This document shows, piece by piece, positions 1 to 9,820 of a DNA stretch of 64,000 bases. Within the stretch, counting starts at the first letter, position 1; every line of letters starts with the position of its first letter. The DNA is taken from the NCBI RefSeq assembly GCF_003703835.1, contig NZ_RDQR01000002.1, forward strand, positions 124,001 to 188,000, in the 5' to 3' direction. Origin of the DNA: Auritidibacter ignavus (GTDB lineage Bacteria > Actinomycetota > Actinomycetes > Actinomycetales > Micrococcaceae). The translations under genes were made by a program, and so were the position numbers. The notes below the pieces were generated by a model that was given only the letters and a program-made list of their open reading frames with translations, ran no database searches and was not told the DNA's origin.

Positions 1-210
1 ATCCATCACCGGCATGTGGACGTCCATACACACCACATCGGGGCGCTGTGCCCGGACCAGCTCGATGGCTTCGACGCCGTTGGCGGCTTCACCCACCAGC
101 TGTAATCGGGGCTCAGTCGCGATCATCGCGGCCAGTCCGGTACGGATCATGGGCTGGTCATCGACCAGCACCACGCTCAAGGGCTCATCGAGTTCATTGG
201 GGGTGTTCAT
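1..210 (-). CDS. Response regulator, NarL/LuxR type (3' part outside window)
   Basis: This is the N-terminal 70 residues of a response regulator receiver domain; the gene runs off the left edge. The translation begins MNTPNELDEPLSVVLVDDQP. It shows the acidic pair of the receiver active site (VDDQ), followed by the phospho-acceptor aspartate in VVCMDVHMPVMD. Its ATG overlaps the TGA of the upstream histidine kinase (ATGA at 207-210), so the two are translationally coupled and form a two-component system. The C-terminal DNA-binding domain lies outside the window. The NarL class is inferred from the partner kinase, which has a HisKA_3 domain. Confidence 0.9.
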   Translation of the reverse strand, partial: MNTPNELDEPLSVVLVDDQPMIRTGLAAMIATEPRLQLVGEAANGVEAIELVRAQRPDVVCMDVHMPVMD

Positions 211-1619
211 GCCAGCTGGGTCCTGGACGGTGGTGGAGCATCGAAGGGTTCGGTTGCTTCGGTGCAGATCGTGGCTACCTCGCTCGAGGCCGCGGCTGTC
301 TCGTGGAGCGGGATGTTGGCTCGAATCAACCAGCCACCGGAAGATTTCGGCCCGGCGGTGAAGGTCCCATCCAGCGCGGTGACGCGTTCGGTGAGCCCTT
401 GCAGCCCGGACCCGGTGCCCTCAGCGAGGCCGCTGTGCTCAGAAGCCCGACGCATCGAGCTGGGGGAATGGTTATGATCGGAGACCTCCAGTTCGATCGC
501 ATCAGCCAGATAACGCAACCGGACCACCACGGTGGCGGTGGCCCCGGCATGTTTGCGGGCGTTATTGATGCCTTCCTGGGCGATCCGGTACAGCGTCAGC
601 TGCACCGAGGAGGGGACCTCGGGGCGGGCGACACCGGGCTGGCTGGGTTCAATAATTTCTAGTCGGACGGTTTGGGAGGTGGCATGAGCCGTTCGCACCA
701 GATCGGGAAGCTGACTGAGATCCGGTAGCGGCGCGGTGTGTTCTGGCTGGTCGCGCAGTGTGTAGACCAGGGCCCGCAACTCGGCGATGGCCTGCTGTGC
801 GGCGGTCTCGATGGCACGCAATTGCTCGACTCCAGCGACACTGCCGGTGCTGTCGGTACTGCCCTTGGCTGATGTGTCCAGGCTACGCCGGGCCGCGGAG
901 GCATGAATGCCCATCACGGTCACGTGGTGGGCGACTACGTCGTGTAGTTCACGGGCAATGTGCATCCGTTCGGCGTGCACGGCCGAGGCCGCCAGTTGTT
1001 GTTGCGCCTCGTGAAGCTCGCGGTGGGCCGTCGAGAGCTCCTGATGGGCGATATGAAGCTGGTTGTGGGCGATTGCGCCCTGCCAGGAGGAGTTCCCGAA
1101 GATCCAGGCCAAGAAATAGAAGATTGCGTTGACCAACCATTGGGATCCCAGCGCGGTGAGGGTCTGATAGAGGTCCGCACCCGTGGCTTGGGCCTGGGTG
1201 ATGGCCTGGATCGAGATCGCGATCAGCCACGCGAGGATCAGCCCGATAATCCCAACCCGGACCCACAGGGCGCGCCGGCGATCATTCGACCAGGCACCGA
1301 CCCCGTAGAAACTCACAAAGAGCACGATCTGGTACGAGTACACCTCCACGCCGATGGTGTGATTGAACACGATGGCCGCCACCGCCAGGTAGCTGGCTAC
1401 CGCGCAGGGGAAGCGCCGGTAGAGCATCATGGGTAAAGCCAGCAACGGCACGCTGAGATAGGTGCCCCAGGCGGTGAATCCCATGGTCTCGAGCAGTCCC
1501 GAGCGATGCGATAACGCGGTAAAGATCAACCCGAGGATCACTAAGCCGGCACCGACCAGCGCGTCGGTGCGTAGCCAGTGGGGCGGAAGGTCGCGGCAGG
1601 GCTCGGCGGATTCGGTCAC
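207..1619 (-). CDS. Two-component sensor histidine kinase, HisKA_3 (NarX/DesK-like)
   Basis: This 470-residue membrane sensor kinase phosphorylates the adjacent response regulator. About five hydrophobic segments lie between residues 22 and 175. A short coiled region (195-215) and a HisKA_3 dimerisation box follow, with the phospho-acceptor His226 in RELHDVVAHH. The C-terminal HATPase shows an N-box (EGINNARKHAG) and a G-box (GSGLQGLTERV). It starts with GTG, overlapping the stop of the upstream gene (GTGA at 1616-1619), and its own stop overlaps the regulator start. The three genes therefore form a tightly coupled operon. There is no extracytoplasmic sensing domain of any size, so the signal is probably sensed in or at the membrane. 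The ligand is unknown. Confidence 0.93.
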   Translation of the reverse strand: MTESAEPCRDLPPHWLRTDALVGAGLVILGLIFTALSHRSGLLETMGFTAWGTYLSVPLLALPMMLYRRFPCAVASYLAVAAIVFNHTIGVEVYSYQIVLFVSFYGVGAWSNDRRRALWVRVGIIGLILAWLIAISIQAITQAQATGADLYQTLTALGSQWLVNAIFYFLAWIFGNSSWQGAIAHNQLHIAHQELSTAHRELHEAQQQLAASAVHAERMHIARELHDVVAHHVTVMGIHASAARRSLDTSAKGSTDSTGSVAGVEQLRAIETAAQQAIAELRALVYTLRDQPEHTAPLPDLSQLPDLVRTAHATSQTVRLEIIEPSQPGVARPEVPSSVQLTLYRIAQEGINNARKHAGATATVVVRLRYLADAIELEVSDHNHSPSSMRRASEHSGLAEGTGSGLQGLTERVTALDGTFTAGPKSSGGWLIRANIPLHETAAASSEVATICTEATEPFDAPPPSRTQLA

Positions 1620-2524
1620 AGCGTGCTCCAGGGGGTCAGTACCTCGAGCAGACGGGCACGCAGCACCTGAGCGCGCTGGGAAAACTCTTTCTGCAAGCGG
1701 GTGTATTCGGCTTTGCCGTCCCGGGTCTCGATGCGGATGGGGTCCAGACCCCAGTCGGAGAGGTCATAGGGCGAGGCGCGCATATCCATCACCCGGATCT
1801 GCCAGGCCAGCTCGAACGTCTCGGCCATCAGATCCGAATCCACCAGTGGCACCATCTTGTAGCTGTGACGGTAGAGATCCATATTGGCGTGCAGACAGCC
1901 GGGCTGTTCTAGTTCGGGTGCGCGCTTGCGGGTGGGCCTGAACTGGTTGAGCGGTTTGGCCTCGGGCGCGTAGAACCGGTAGGCATCAAAGTGGGTGCAC
2001 GTGATCTTGTGGGATTCCACCACCTCGTCGGTGCCGGATGCTCCGAGTCGCAACGGTAGCTGGGCGTGCCGAATCCCGTGGCGGTCCGAACGGTAGGCCA
2101 TCGCCCACTCGTGCAGACCAAAACAGCTCAGCTGGGCCCGGCGGGGTAGTGTGGCGGCGAGCAGATTGACCGTGACATTGATGGCGGTCTGGCGCTTGGC
2201 ACGAAAAGAGTCGGTATCCACGCGGTACCCACCCCAGTCTGAGTCATACCGGTAGTGCGGGTAGTCAGCATGGTCGGGGGCCTGACCGGTGTGATCGGGG
2301 AGCAACACAGCGTGGGGGCCCGGATGCCAGCGCTTCAGCGCCCCGGCGGTGAAGGAATAGTAGGAGAACATGAAGTCGAAGATCGGGTGCTTGATCCCGG
2401 CCGCGCGGAGCTCGAAAAGTTCCCGGGTCAGCTCGGTGATGCGCTGGCTGTGTGCGGCGGATCGGGCCCGATAGTCCTCGGCATCCATCACCGTCAGGGT
2501 TCCGGGGCTGGTGGCTGTGTGCAT
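1616..2524 (-). CDS. Conserved actinobacterial protein (family often labelled 3-methyladenine DNA glycosylase)
   Basis: This 302-residue soluble protein has no signal peptide and no membrane segment. It is rich in Trp, His and Tyr, with patches such as HPIFDFMFSYYSF and RWHPGP near residues 45-70. Homologues across Actinobacteria are commonly labelled 3-methyladenine DNA glycosylase. I see no helix-hairpin-helix glycosylase signature, so that label should be treated as unproven. Start alternatives are the first codon or Met13 (MDAEDYRAR). It is the first gene of a coupled trio with the kinase and regulator, which may reflect co-transcription rather than shared function. Confidence 0.7.
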   Translation of the reverse strand: MHTATSPGTLTVMDAEDYRARSAAHSQRITELTRELFELRAAGIKHPIFDFMFSYYSFTAGALKRWHPGPHAVLLPDHTGQAPDHADYPHYRYDSDWGGYRVDTDSFRAKRQTAINVTVNLLAATLPRRAQLSCFGLHEWAMAYRSDRHGIRHAQLPLRLGASGTDEVVESHKITCTHFDAYRFYAPEAKPLNQFRPTRKRAPELEQPGCLHANMDLYRHSYKMVPLVDSDLMAETFELAWQIRVMDMRASPYDLSDWGLDPIRIETRDGKAEYTRLQKEFSQRAQVLRARLLEVLTPWSTL

Positions 2525-2580
2525 GGGTGACAGTCTAGAAGATCACTGCGAGGTGGGTCATCCCCCGCAGGAGTGAAACA

Positions 2581-2624
2581 GGCCGGTCCGCCACCGGGCG
2601 AGTACCCGGGGTGGTGGACCGGCC
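2581..2624 (-). terminator. Terminator hairpin after lysC
   Basis: A 15-bp stem (2581-2595 with 2610-2624, one G-U pair in the minus transcript) encloses a 14-nt loop. It lies just downstream of the lysC stop, and a short T-containing stretch (TGTTTCA) follows on the minus strand. Confidence 0.6.
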
Positions 2625-2700
2625 ATCACGTGTGGTCAGTTGCCGTGACGTCTTGCTGTGTTGAGGTCTTAACCTCTTAGCGCCACTGGCGGGACCGGTG

Positions 2701-3987
2701 TTAGCGGCCGGTGCCAGCGTAGACGGTGGCTTCTTCTTCGGCGTCGAGGTCGAACTCGGTGTGGATCGCCTTGATCGCGTCATCGAGCTTCTCGGCAACG
2801 GTGATCACCGAGATGCGGATCTCGGAGGTCGAAATCAAGTCGATGTTGGCGCCGGCGTTGTGCAGTGCGTCGAAGAACCGGGCGGAGATCCCGGGGTTGG
2901 AGCGCATACCGCCACCGACCAGGGAGACCTTACCGATGTTCTTATTGAACAGCGTGTCCTCGAAACCTATGTCCTCCTGCGCCTCGCGCAGCGACCGCAA
3001 TGCCTCGTCGCCCTGATCCTTGGGGATGGTGAAGGAAATATCGGTACGACCGGAGCCGGCACGCGAGACGTTCTGGACGATCATATCGATATTGGTGTTG
3101 GTCTTGGCCACGACGTGGAAGACCTCGGCGGCCTTACCCGGCACGTCGGGTACACCGATGACGGTGACTTTACCTTCGGATCGATCGTGAGCAATACCGG
3201 CAATGATGGGCTGTTCCAAGGGCTCGCCTTCCTTCAGGTGGATCGAATCGGCTGGATCGGGGATGACCCACGTTCCTTGATGGTGGGAAAATGAGGAGCG
3301 GACGTGGAGTTTCACGCCAAAGCGGCGGGCATATTCCACCGAGCGCAGGTGCAGGATCTTCGATCCTGAGGCCGCCATTTCCAGCATTTCCTCGGAGGAG
3401 ATTTCGTGGATTTTCTTAGCGGTGGGCACCACTCGGGGGTCTGCGGAGTACACGCCATCAACATCGGTGTAGATCTCGCAGGCGTCGGCCCGCAATGCTG
3501 CCGCCAAAGCCACCGCGGTGGTATCGGAACCACCGCGTCCCATGGTGGTGATGTCTTTGGACTCAGGGCTCATGCCCTGGAAGCCGGCCACAATGGCGAC
3601 ATCGCCCTCATCGACGGCTTCTTTAATGCGGTAGGGGTTGACCTGCACGATCCGGGCATCCCCGTGCTGGGTGTCGGTGAGCATACCGGCCTGAGAACCG
3701 GTGAAGCTACGGGCAGTGATACCGCGTTCGTGTACGGCCATGGCCAGCAGGGACATGGAAATGCGCTCGCCGGCCGAGAGCAGGATATCCATTTCGCGCA
3801 CTGGGGCTTGACGAGAAATTTTATCGGCGAGGTCCAGCAGGTCATCGGTGGTGTCTCCCATGGCGGAGACCACCACGACCACTTGGTTCCCAGCTTTTTG
3901 GGTGTCGGCAACACGACGTGCTACCCGTTGGATGGATTTGGCATCGGCAACCGAAGAGCCGCCGTATTTTTGAACGATAAGACTCAT
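2701..3987 (-). CDS. lysC: Aspartate kinase
   Basis: Aspartokinase phosphorylates L-aspartate, the committed step to lysine, threonine, methionine and diaminopimelate. The 428 residues match the usual length of actinobacterial LysC. The nucleotide-binding motif KYGGSS is at residues 7-12, the kinase fold runs to about residue 245, and two ACT regulatory domains fill the C-terminus ([17 protein letters not shown] and [19 protein letters not shown] are typical). Family members are usually feedback-inhibited through these ACT domains. The gene follows dnaX and recR on the same strand. The asd gene, which often comes next in actinobacteria, is absent here; a terminator hairpin and an unrelated gene follow instead. 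Confidence 0.97.
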   Translation of the reverse strand: MSLIVQKYGGSSVADAKSIQRVARRVADTQKAGNQVVVVVSAMGDTTDDLLDLADKISRQAPVREMDILLSAGERISMSLLAMAVHERGITARSFTGSQAGMLTDTQHGDARIVQVNPYRIKEAVDEGDVAIVAGFQGMSPESKDITTMGRGGSDTTAVALAAALRADACEIYTDVDGVYSADPRVVPTAKKIHEISSEEMLEMAASGSKILHLRSVEYARRFGVKLHVRSSFSHHQGTWVIPDPADSIHLKEGEPLEQPIIAGIAHDRSEGKVTVIGVPDVPGKAAEVFHVVAKTNTNIDMIVQNVSRAGSGRTDISFTIPKDQGDEALRSLREAQEDIGFEDTLFNKNIGKVSLVGGGMRSNPGISARFFDALHNAGANIDLISTSEIRISVITVAEKLDDAIKAIHTEFDLDAEEEATVYAGTGR

Positions 3988-4159
3988 TGAGAACTTTCGC
4001 GATTGATGTGCGTGCTAACAAGACATTAAGTGTACGGAGGATGCCACCCCAGCGCACCTGAAAAAAGGTGTAATCAAGCAGATACGGGTGAAATATTGCG
4101 AATTGGGGGTATGCTCTTGGCTGAGTTGTGATTTGAGACATGCGATGTGATGACCTGTA

Positions 4160-4774
4160 TCACTCTTGTGAGGGGGATTCTCCCAAGCGACGGCGACCTT
4201 CGAACGCTCGGCCCAGCGTGACTTCATCGGCATATTCTAGATCTCCACCCACCGGCAAGCCCGACGCCAACCGGGAGATGGTGATCCCGGTGGCAGCGAG
4301 CATGCGAGTCAGGTACGTTGCGGTGGCTTCGCCTTCCAAGTTGGGGTTGGTGGCAATGATGACCTCTTGGATGGTGTCGTCTTGTAGTCGGGAGAGCAAC
4401 TCGCGGACGTGGAGTTGCTCGGGTCCCACTCCACCGATGGGGTTAATCGCTCCGCCTAAAACGTGATAGCGACCGTGGAAGGTGCGAGTGCGCTCGATGG
4501 CCAGCACATCCTGGGATTCCTCCACCACACAGAGCAGTCCGCGATCACGAGACTCATCGGCGCAGATCGGGCAGATCTCGTGTTCGGTGACATTGAAACA
4601 GACCGAGCAGAGTTGAATCTTTTCCTTGACCACGCGGATGGCATCGGCGAGTTTCAGCATCTCCTCGGCATCGGCCTCCAAGACGTGGAAGGCAATGCGT
4701 TGGGCAGACTTCGGGCCGATACCGGGCAGTCGGCCCAGTTCGTCCATCAAGTCTTGGATGGCGCCGTCATACAC
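4160..4774 (-). CDS. recR: Recombination mediator RecR
   Basis: RecR acts with RecO (and RecF) to load RecA on SSB-coated gapped DNA. The 204 residues are the standard length. They show an N-terminal helix-hairpin-helix ([15 protein letters not shown]), a four-cysteine zinc site (CSVC at 56-59 and CPIC at 68-71), and a Toprim domain ([33 protein letters not shown]). It starts 36 nt after the dnaX stop, giving the common dnaX-recR arrangement. The small ybaB/ebfC gene that often separates them is missing. Confidence 0.97.
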   Translation of the reverse strand: MYDGAIQDLMDELGRLPGIGPKSAQRIAFHVLEADAEEMLKLADAIRVVKEKIQLCSVCFNVTEHEICPICADESRDRGLLCVVEESQDVLAIERTRTFHGRYHVLGGAINPIGGVGPEQLHVRELLSRLQDDTIQEVIIATNPNLEGEATATYLTRMLAATGITISRLASGLPVGGDLEYADEVTLGRAFEGRRRLGESPSQE

Positions 4775-4810
4775 GATGGGACCTTCTTTGGTTGAGCTGG
4801 TGGTAAGCGA

Positions 4811-7573
4811 TCAGGATGAGAACTTCGGAGTGCCGTCGGGGTTGAGTTCTTCCACGAGCCGGGCGTTGAGGATGCGCTCTAGCACCGGGCGTCCGACAAG
4901 GCCGGAGTCCTCAACGAGAACGTCATCCTCGCTGGCAACTTCTTCGTTCCAGGGTACCGGTGCCGGCTCGTCGTGAGTGGCTGGTTCGGGGTGGCGATCG
5001 CTCGGGTCCTGGTGGGGGTGCTGTTCCGGTGAAGGAGCGGTGGGATGGACCGGGGAAGACGCGACGGTGTTATGTGCCGTGTTTTTCCGGTACTGGCTCA
5101 TCATCTGCTGGAACATTGACGGCCGGGAAGAGTTTTGGGTGTCTTCACCGGGCGCGGATTCCGCAGCCTGGGGTGTAGTGGTGGTCGCTGCGGAGCCGGG
5201 GTCAGTATCGGTGGTGTTCTGGGTACCGGGGCGATTGGTGTCTGGCGCGTGAGCGCTCGGCGGAGCAGGAGAGGCTGAATCTTGCGTCGGCGCAGAGGAA
5301 TCGGGGGTCTTGGGGGGATAGGTCGGGATCAAATCGCCGAAACGTTCCTGGAACTCTGCGCGAAGTTCAGCCTCGGGTTTGGCGAAGAAAGGGACCTTGG
5401 GCTTGGCTGCTGGATCGGGGGTGGGGATGAATCCGGCGTAGCCGTCCTCAGCAACCGGCTCGGAGGCGGACTGAGTTGCCTGTGGCGGTGCGGGGGCGGG
5501 TTGCTGCTGTGGGGACTGGTGAGTCGCGGGGGGTGTCTCACCCTCGTCGGGTATTTCGTCCCAGGCCACAGGGGCCTGCTCGTCTTCGGCGAGTTCAGCA
5601 AGTTCTTCGGCACTGGGCTGGTACTCGGAGACGGCCGATCGGGTGTGCACAGGCGTCTGGTCCGGCGCCCCGGGGCGCTCGTTCTCACCAGTCTCTGCGG
5701 ACGGAGGTTCCTGGCCCGACTCGCGCTCTGGAGCAGATCGCGTGGGAGTCTGTGGCGCCGGGGGCGCAGAGACCTCGGTGGACGTCACTGCTGGGGTCTC
5801 TGCCGCCGGCGTCGGGCGGCTTTCAGCTTTTGGGTCGGCACCACCGCCACTACTACCGCCGGAGTTGGGGGCCGCAACCGATGGGGCGGCCGTATCTGAT
5901 CCGACGACTAAGTCCACCTGAGGTTCAAGGCCCAGAATCTGCTGGTAGGCCTGGGCAATGATCTGTTCACCACCACGTTTTTGGGCGGTGTGCTTGGCTC
6001 CGTCATTCCGGAAGCCGATCGTTAACGTGGTGCCATCAAAGCCGGCAATGCCCGCGTTGTCTTTAAATGTCATCCACATCAGGCGTGAATGCTGTTCGAG
6101 ATAGTTGATCACCTCCGGCCACGCGCGGCGAACCATTTCCACCCGGGAACTGCCTTGGTCCGGGCTGGGCTGACGCGGCTCAGCCGACTGGTCCGGCTGA
6201 GTGTGCTGGGGTGGCGCTTGTGGCGGTTCCGACTGCTGGGGTTGGTCCCTGGGAGCAGGTTCCGGTTGTTGCTCGTCGCCGGCATTCCCGCGCAGAGTAG
6301 CCCGCGCCAGGGCGGCCCCAGAGGTGGTGGTCGCGCCAGCAGTGGCCGGAGCGGATGCACCGCTAGCTGTCGACTCAACTGCCCCGGCTGGGGCAGCAGG
6401 GGGCGCTGCGCCGTAGTCCAAACGGCGCTCAATGCGTTCGATCCGGGCAGCTAGGCCCTGCTGGGTCTCATCGATCGAGGGCAACATCAGTCGCGCGACC
6501 AACAGCTCCAGGTGAAGTTTGGGCGAGGTTGCCCCGACCATTTCAGTCAGGGCCTTTGCGATGATGTCCGCGGCCCGCGAAAGCTCAGCGGCTCCCATCT
6601 GGGCGGCTTGGGCATTGAGACGACGAATCTGGTCCTCAGAGACGCCGTGCAACACGCTTCCAGCATTCTCGGCCATGGCTTTGACGATTACCACGTCGCG
6701 CAGCCGTTCCAGGAGATCTTCCACGAAGCGACGCGGGTCCTGCCCGGATTGGATCACCCGGTCGATAACTTGAAACGACGTTTCGGAGTCTTGGGCCGCC
6801 AGGGAATCGACGACATCATCTAATAAGGACTCGGGGGTGAACCCCAACAGGTTCACAGCGAGCTCATAACTGACGCCTTCCTCGGTGGCTCCGGCAATGA
6901 GCTGGTCGAGTACCGAGAGCGTGTCGCGCACTGAACCGCCACCGGCTCGAACCACCAAGGATAAGACTCCGGGCGCAATCGCAATGTGTTCGCGTCCGAC
7001 CAGCGACTCCAGATAGTTCATCAGCGGTTCGGGGGGAACCAGTCGGAACGGGTAGTGATGAGTCCGCGAGCGGATGGTGCCGATGACCTTATCTGGCTCG
7101 GTGGTGGCAAAAATAAACTTGATGTGCTCGGGTGGTTCCTCCACGATCTTCAACAGCGCGTTGAAACCAGCAGAGGAGACCATGTGTGCCTCGTCGACAA
7201 TAAAGATCTTGTAGCGGTCCCGGGTGGGAGCAAACGTCGCACGTTCCCGCAGGTCACGTGCATCATCTACACCGCCGTGAGAGGCCGCGTCAATCTCGAT
7301 CACGTCCAGGGAGCCCGGACCACCGGTGGCTAGCTCGCGACAGGAATCGCACTCGCCACAGGGCACCGGCGTGGGCCCCTGGACACAGTTCAAGCAACGG
7401 GCCAAAATACGGGCCGAGGTGGTCTTGCCACAACCGCGTGGACCGGAGAACAGATAGGCGTGGTTGACCTTATTTTTGCTCAGCGCGTTCTTCAGCGGCT
7501 CGGTCACATGTTCCTGACCGATCACATCATCAAATGTGTCCGGACGGTAGCGACGGTATAAGGCGGTGGTCAC
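4811..7573 (-). CDS. dnaX: DNA polymerase III subunits gamma/tau
   Basis: This is the clamp-loader ATPase of the replicative polymerase. The 920 residues contain a Walker A (GPRGCGKT, 44-51), a zinc knuckle (Cys63, 72, 75, 78), a Walker B/DEAH (VDEAH, 126-130), and clamp-loader domains to about residue 385. The rest is a long Pro/Ala/Gln/Glu-rich tail. It is interrupted by one short folded segment near residues 480-560 (RRAWPEVINYLEQHSRLMWMTF), typical of the tau part. Translation starts at GTG (7571-7573), preceded by AAGGTG. No A-rich programmed-frameshift site stood out, so full-length tau is the expected main product. Confidence 0.97.
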   Translation of the reverse strand: MTTALYRRYRPDTFDDVIGQEHVTEPLKNALSKNKVNHAYLFSGPRGCGKTTSARILARCLNCVQGPTPVPCGECDSCRELATGGPGSLDVIEIDAASHGGVDDARDLRERATFAPTRDRYKIFIVDEAHMVSSAGFNALLKIVEEPPEHIKFIFATTEPDKVIGTIRSRTHHYPFRLVPPEPLMNYLESLVGREHIAIAPGVLSLVVRAGGGSVRDTLSVLDQLIAGATEEGVSYELAVNLLGFTPESLLDDVVDSLAAQDSETSFQVIDRVIQSGQDPRRFVEDLLERLRDVVIVKAMAENAGSVLHGVSEDQIRRLNAQAAQMGAAELSRAADIIAKALTEMVGATSPKLHLELLVARLMLPSIDETQQGLAARIERIERRLDYGAAPPAAPAGAVESTASGASAPATAGATTTSGAALARATLRGNAGDEQQPEPAPRDQPQQSEPPQAPPQHTQPDQSAEPRQPSPDQGSSRVEMVRRAWPEVINYLEQHSRLMWMTFKDNAGIAGFDGTTLTIGFRNDGAKHTAQKRGGEQIIAQAYQQILGLEPQVDLVVGSDTAAPSVAAPNSGGSSGGGADPKAESRPTPAAETPAVTSTEVSAPPAPQTPTRSAPERESGQEPPSAETGENERPGAPDQTPVHTRSAVSEYQPSAEELAELAEDEQAPVAWDEIPDEGETPPATHQSPQQQPAPAPPQATQSASEPVAEDGYAGFIPTPDPAAKPKVPFFAKPEAELRAEFQERFGDLIPTYPPKTPDSSAPTQDSASPAPPSAHAPDTNRPGTQNTTDTDPGSAATTTTPQAAESAPGEDTQNSSRPSMFQQMMSQYRKNTAHNTVASSPVHPTAPSPEQHPHQDPSDRHPEPATHDEPAPVPWNEEVASEDDVLVEDSGLVGRPVLERILNARLVEELNPDGTPKFSS

Positions 7574-7768
7574 ATCAGTACACCTTAGTCGCTGTCAGCC
7601 AAAAGTGTGTAGCTGACCGAATCCGCATCGATCGTATCCCCTTGACGATACCGTCGAGAAGTACTTGCGTTAAAAAGGGAGTAGCAGGATCTCAAACCTG
7701 CACGACAAATGCACAGACAACTCATCGGGATATCGTGAACAGCGTCGCGAAAGGAGTCACTGATTCTC

Positions 7769-8281
7769 GTGGCACAGCGTGTTGCTTTTTTGGTCACTGA
7801 CAACTATGAGCCTTCAGAATTGACCGAACCCTGGAAAGCTGTAGCCGAAGCAGGGGCTGAGCCAGTGCTGGTTTCTCCGAAGCAGCAGGAAGTATCCGGT
7901 AAAGAAGGTGCCCACACCCAGGCGGTTGACCTTGAGGTGGCCCAGGCGAAGGCAGAGGATTTCGATGCTCTCGTTCTACCCGGTGGCACCGGCAATGCTG
8001 ATGCGATCCGTCTGGATGAGGACGCCGTGGCTTTCACTCGCGGGTTTTTCGACCAAGACAAACTCGTGGCCGCAATTTGCCACGGCGCATGGATTCTGAC
8101 CGATGCTGAGGTACTCCAGGGTCGGAAGCTCACGAGCTTCCCCTCACTGAAAACCGATCTACGCAACGCCGGGGCAACCTGGGTGGACGAGGAGGTTGTC
8201 GTCGATGGCAAGCTTATCTCCTCGCGCACCCCGGCAGATCTGGACGCCTTTAACCGCGAGATTGTCAACAAACTCGGGTAA
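7769..8281 (+). CDS. DJ-1/PfpI family protein (type 1 glutamine amidotransferase fold)
   Basis: This 170-residue cytosolic protein has the PfpI fold. The nucleophilic-elbow cysteine is Cys104 followed by His105 (AAICHGAWIL), and the partner acid is probably Glu14 or Glu17. Family members act as deglycases, proteases or glyoxalase-like hydratases, usually in stress defence; the sequence does not decide which. The GTG start is supported by AAGGAG twelve bases upstream (7751-7756). It converges on the nitronate monooxygenase gene with only 8 bases between stops and no clear terminator. Confidence 0.9.
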   Translation: MAQRVAFLVTDNYEPSELTEPWKAVAEAGAEPVLVSPKQQEVSGKEGAHTQAVDLEVAQAKAEDFDALVLPGGTGNADAIRLDEDAVAFTRGFFDQDKLVAAICHGAWILTDAEVLQGRKLTSFPSLKTDLRNAGATWVDEEVVVDGKLISSRTPADLDAFNREIVNKLG

Positions 8282-8289
8282 TCACGTGG

Positions 8290-9255
8290 TTACTCACCAA
8301 GTCGCTGTGCCACCAGTGCTTTGTGCTGGTGGTACTGCTCGGCGAGGGCGCCGATGATGGATGCTGCCGGCTCCACGGCGTCAATTTGTCCCACGCCTTG
8401 GCCGGAACCCCAGATATCTTTCCAGGCTTTCGCGCCACCGTTATTCCAGTCCATGGTGGAGGAGTCTCGTTCAGCCAGGTGGTCGGGATCTAGGCCGGCA
8501 GCGGTGATACTGGGTTTCAGGTAGTTTCCGGCAACGCCCGTGAAAGCCGAGGTGTAGACGACATCTGCGGCAGCAGAATCAAGCACCATCTGCTGATATG
8601 CATCGGGCACGTTCGCTTCCGTGGCAGCAATGAACTTCGTGCCGACATAGGCAAAATCTGCGCCGAGGACTTCGGCGGTGAGAATCGACTGCCCGGAGGC
8701 AACAGAACCGGACAGTGCAATCGGCCCGTCGTAGAAGCGACGGATTTCTGGGACCAAAGCAAACGGGCTGGTAGCTCCTGCGTGACCACCCGCACCTGCA
8801 CAGACCAGGATCAGCCCATCGACGCCAGCCTCGATAGCTTTACGTGCGTGCCGAACGGTGGTGACATCGTGGAAAACTAATCCTCCATAGTCGTGGACTA
8901 TTTTGACGACCTCGGTGGGAGCGTGCAAAGACGTGATCACGATCGGAACTCGGTGCTTGACACAGACGCCAAGATCGTCCTGGAGGCGCTCGTTCGTGGG
9001 GTGGACGATCAAATTCACCGCATAAGGAGCAATGCGACGTTCTGGCTCTTGTTCTTTGAGGGAAGCAAGTGTCGTTTCGATCTCGTTAAGCCAGACCTCA
9101 AACTGTTCCTGTGGCCTGGCATTCAACGCTGGAAACGATCCGATAACGCCATTGCGACACTGTTCAATGACCAGTTTCGGATTCGAAATAATGAACAGGG
9201 GTGCACCGATGACTGGCAACGTCATGTTCGCTTTGAGTTCTTCGACTACCGTCAC
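8290..9255 (-). CDS. Nitronate monooxygenase (2-nitropropane dioxygenase family)
   Basis: This FMN-dependent TIM-barrel enzyme oxidises alkyl nitronates such as propionate-3-nitronate. I chose the GTG at 9253-9255 because AGGGAGAAAAAGCC precedes it, giving 321 residues; an upstream in-frame extension of 20 residues looks unnatural. Recognisable segments are GAPLFIISNPKLVIEQCRNG (substrate/FMN loop), VCAGAGGHAGATSPFALVPE with the class histidine, and ALSGSVASGQSILTAEVLGADFAYVGTKF for phosphate binding. It is transcribed alone. Two RNA-like elements lie upstream on the same strand, and the nearest terminator hairpin is 150 bases before the start. Confidence 0.9.
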   Translation of the reverse strand: MTVVEELKANMTLPVIGAPLFIISNPKLVIEQCRNGVIGSFPALNARPQEQFEVWLNEIETTLASLKEQEPERRIAPYAVNLIVHPTNERLQDDLGVCVKHRVPIVITSLHAPTEVVKIVHDYGGLVFHDVTTVRHARKAIEAGVDGLILVCAGAGGHAGATSPFALVPEIRRFYDGPIALSGSVASGQSILTAEVLGADFAYVGTKFIAATEANVPDAYQQMVLDSAAADVVYTSAFTGVAGNYLKPSITAAGLDPDHLAERDSSTMDWNNGGAKAWKDIWGSGQGVGQIDAVEPAASIIGALAEQYHQHKALVAQRLGE

Positions 9256-9406
9256 GGCTTTTTCTCCCTTGGTTGAGCTCTTTCGGAGGTGAGCTTGGCG
9301 CTTCGCAGAGCCCATGCCCGCTGACTAGTGTAAGTGATTTTCACCATATGTCACGAGGCTGTGGCGCTGTGGCTTGTCACGTTGTTTGAATTTGCGCAAC
9401 AAAAAA

Positions 9407-9494
9407 GTGGCCCGGACGCTATCGCATCCGGGCCACCTCTCATCACTCACACCTTGAAGAGGTTGATATCAACTCTAAGAGGCTTCGATGTGAA
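9407..9494 (-). ncRNA. Candidate structured RNA element A with terminator
   Basis: On the minus strand the order is a UUCACA strand (9489-9494), CUUAGA, a small hairpin (palindrome GTTGATATCAAC, 9462-9473), a 17-nt block ending in UGUGAGUGAUGAG (9439-9455), and a GC-rich hairpin (9407-9419 with 9424-9436) followed by TTTTTTG. One stem pair is G-U only in the minus transcript, and the T-run also points to that strand. A second copy with the same layout lies at 9821-9919. It may be a small RNA or an attenuator leader. No family was recognised. Confidence 0.45.
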
Positions 9495-9820
9495 GAGGCT
9501 TGAGTCAAGGTTAAAGGAATCTGGGAATCTGACGATCTTTTCGGTACTGCGAAGGGTGCTTCGTTGTTAAAGAGCACGCAATGCGGGCGATCTACCGGCG
9601 CGCGGTGGAGAGTCGGAGAGAACCTCGAAACTGGTGCGCCACGCTTAGCTGTTCCCTTTACACAGTGGGGCACATGTGCTGAAACAATTGTTGGATGGAC
9701 GGCGATGGCGTGGCTGGATAACTCGCCGGTTACGGGCTAGACCGGGATCGTGACCGGACTGGTCGTGGATGATTTGACCGTGGATAGCTCATGGTCGAAC
9801 GAAGTCTGTTGCGTCAAAGA

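Noticed and set aside
7585-7803. 72-codon minus-strand frame upstream of dnaX
   Set aside because: It overlaps the PfpI promoter and start in antisense and has no ribosome-binding site or family features.
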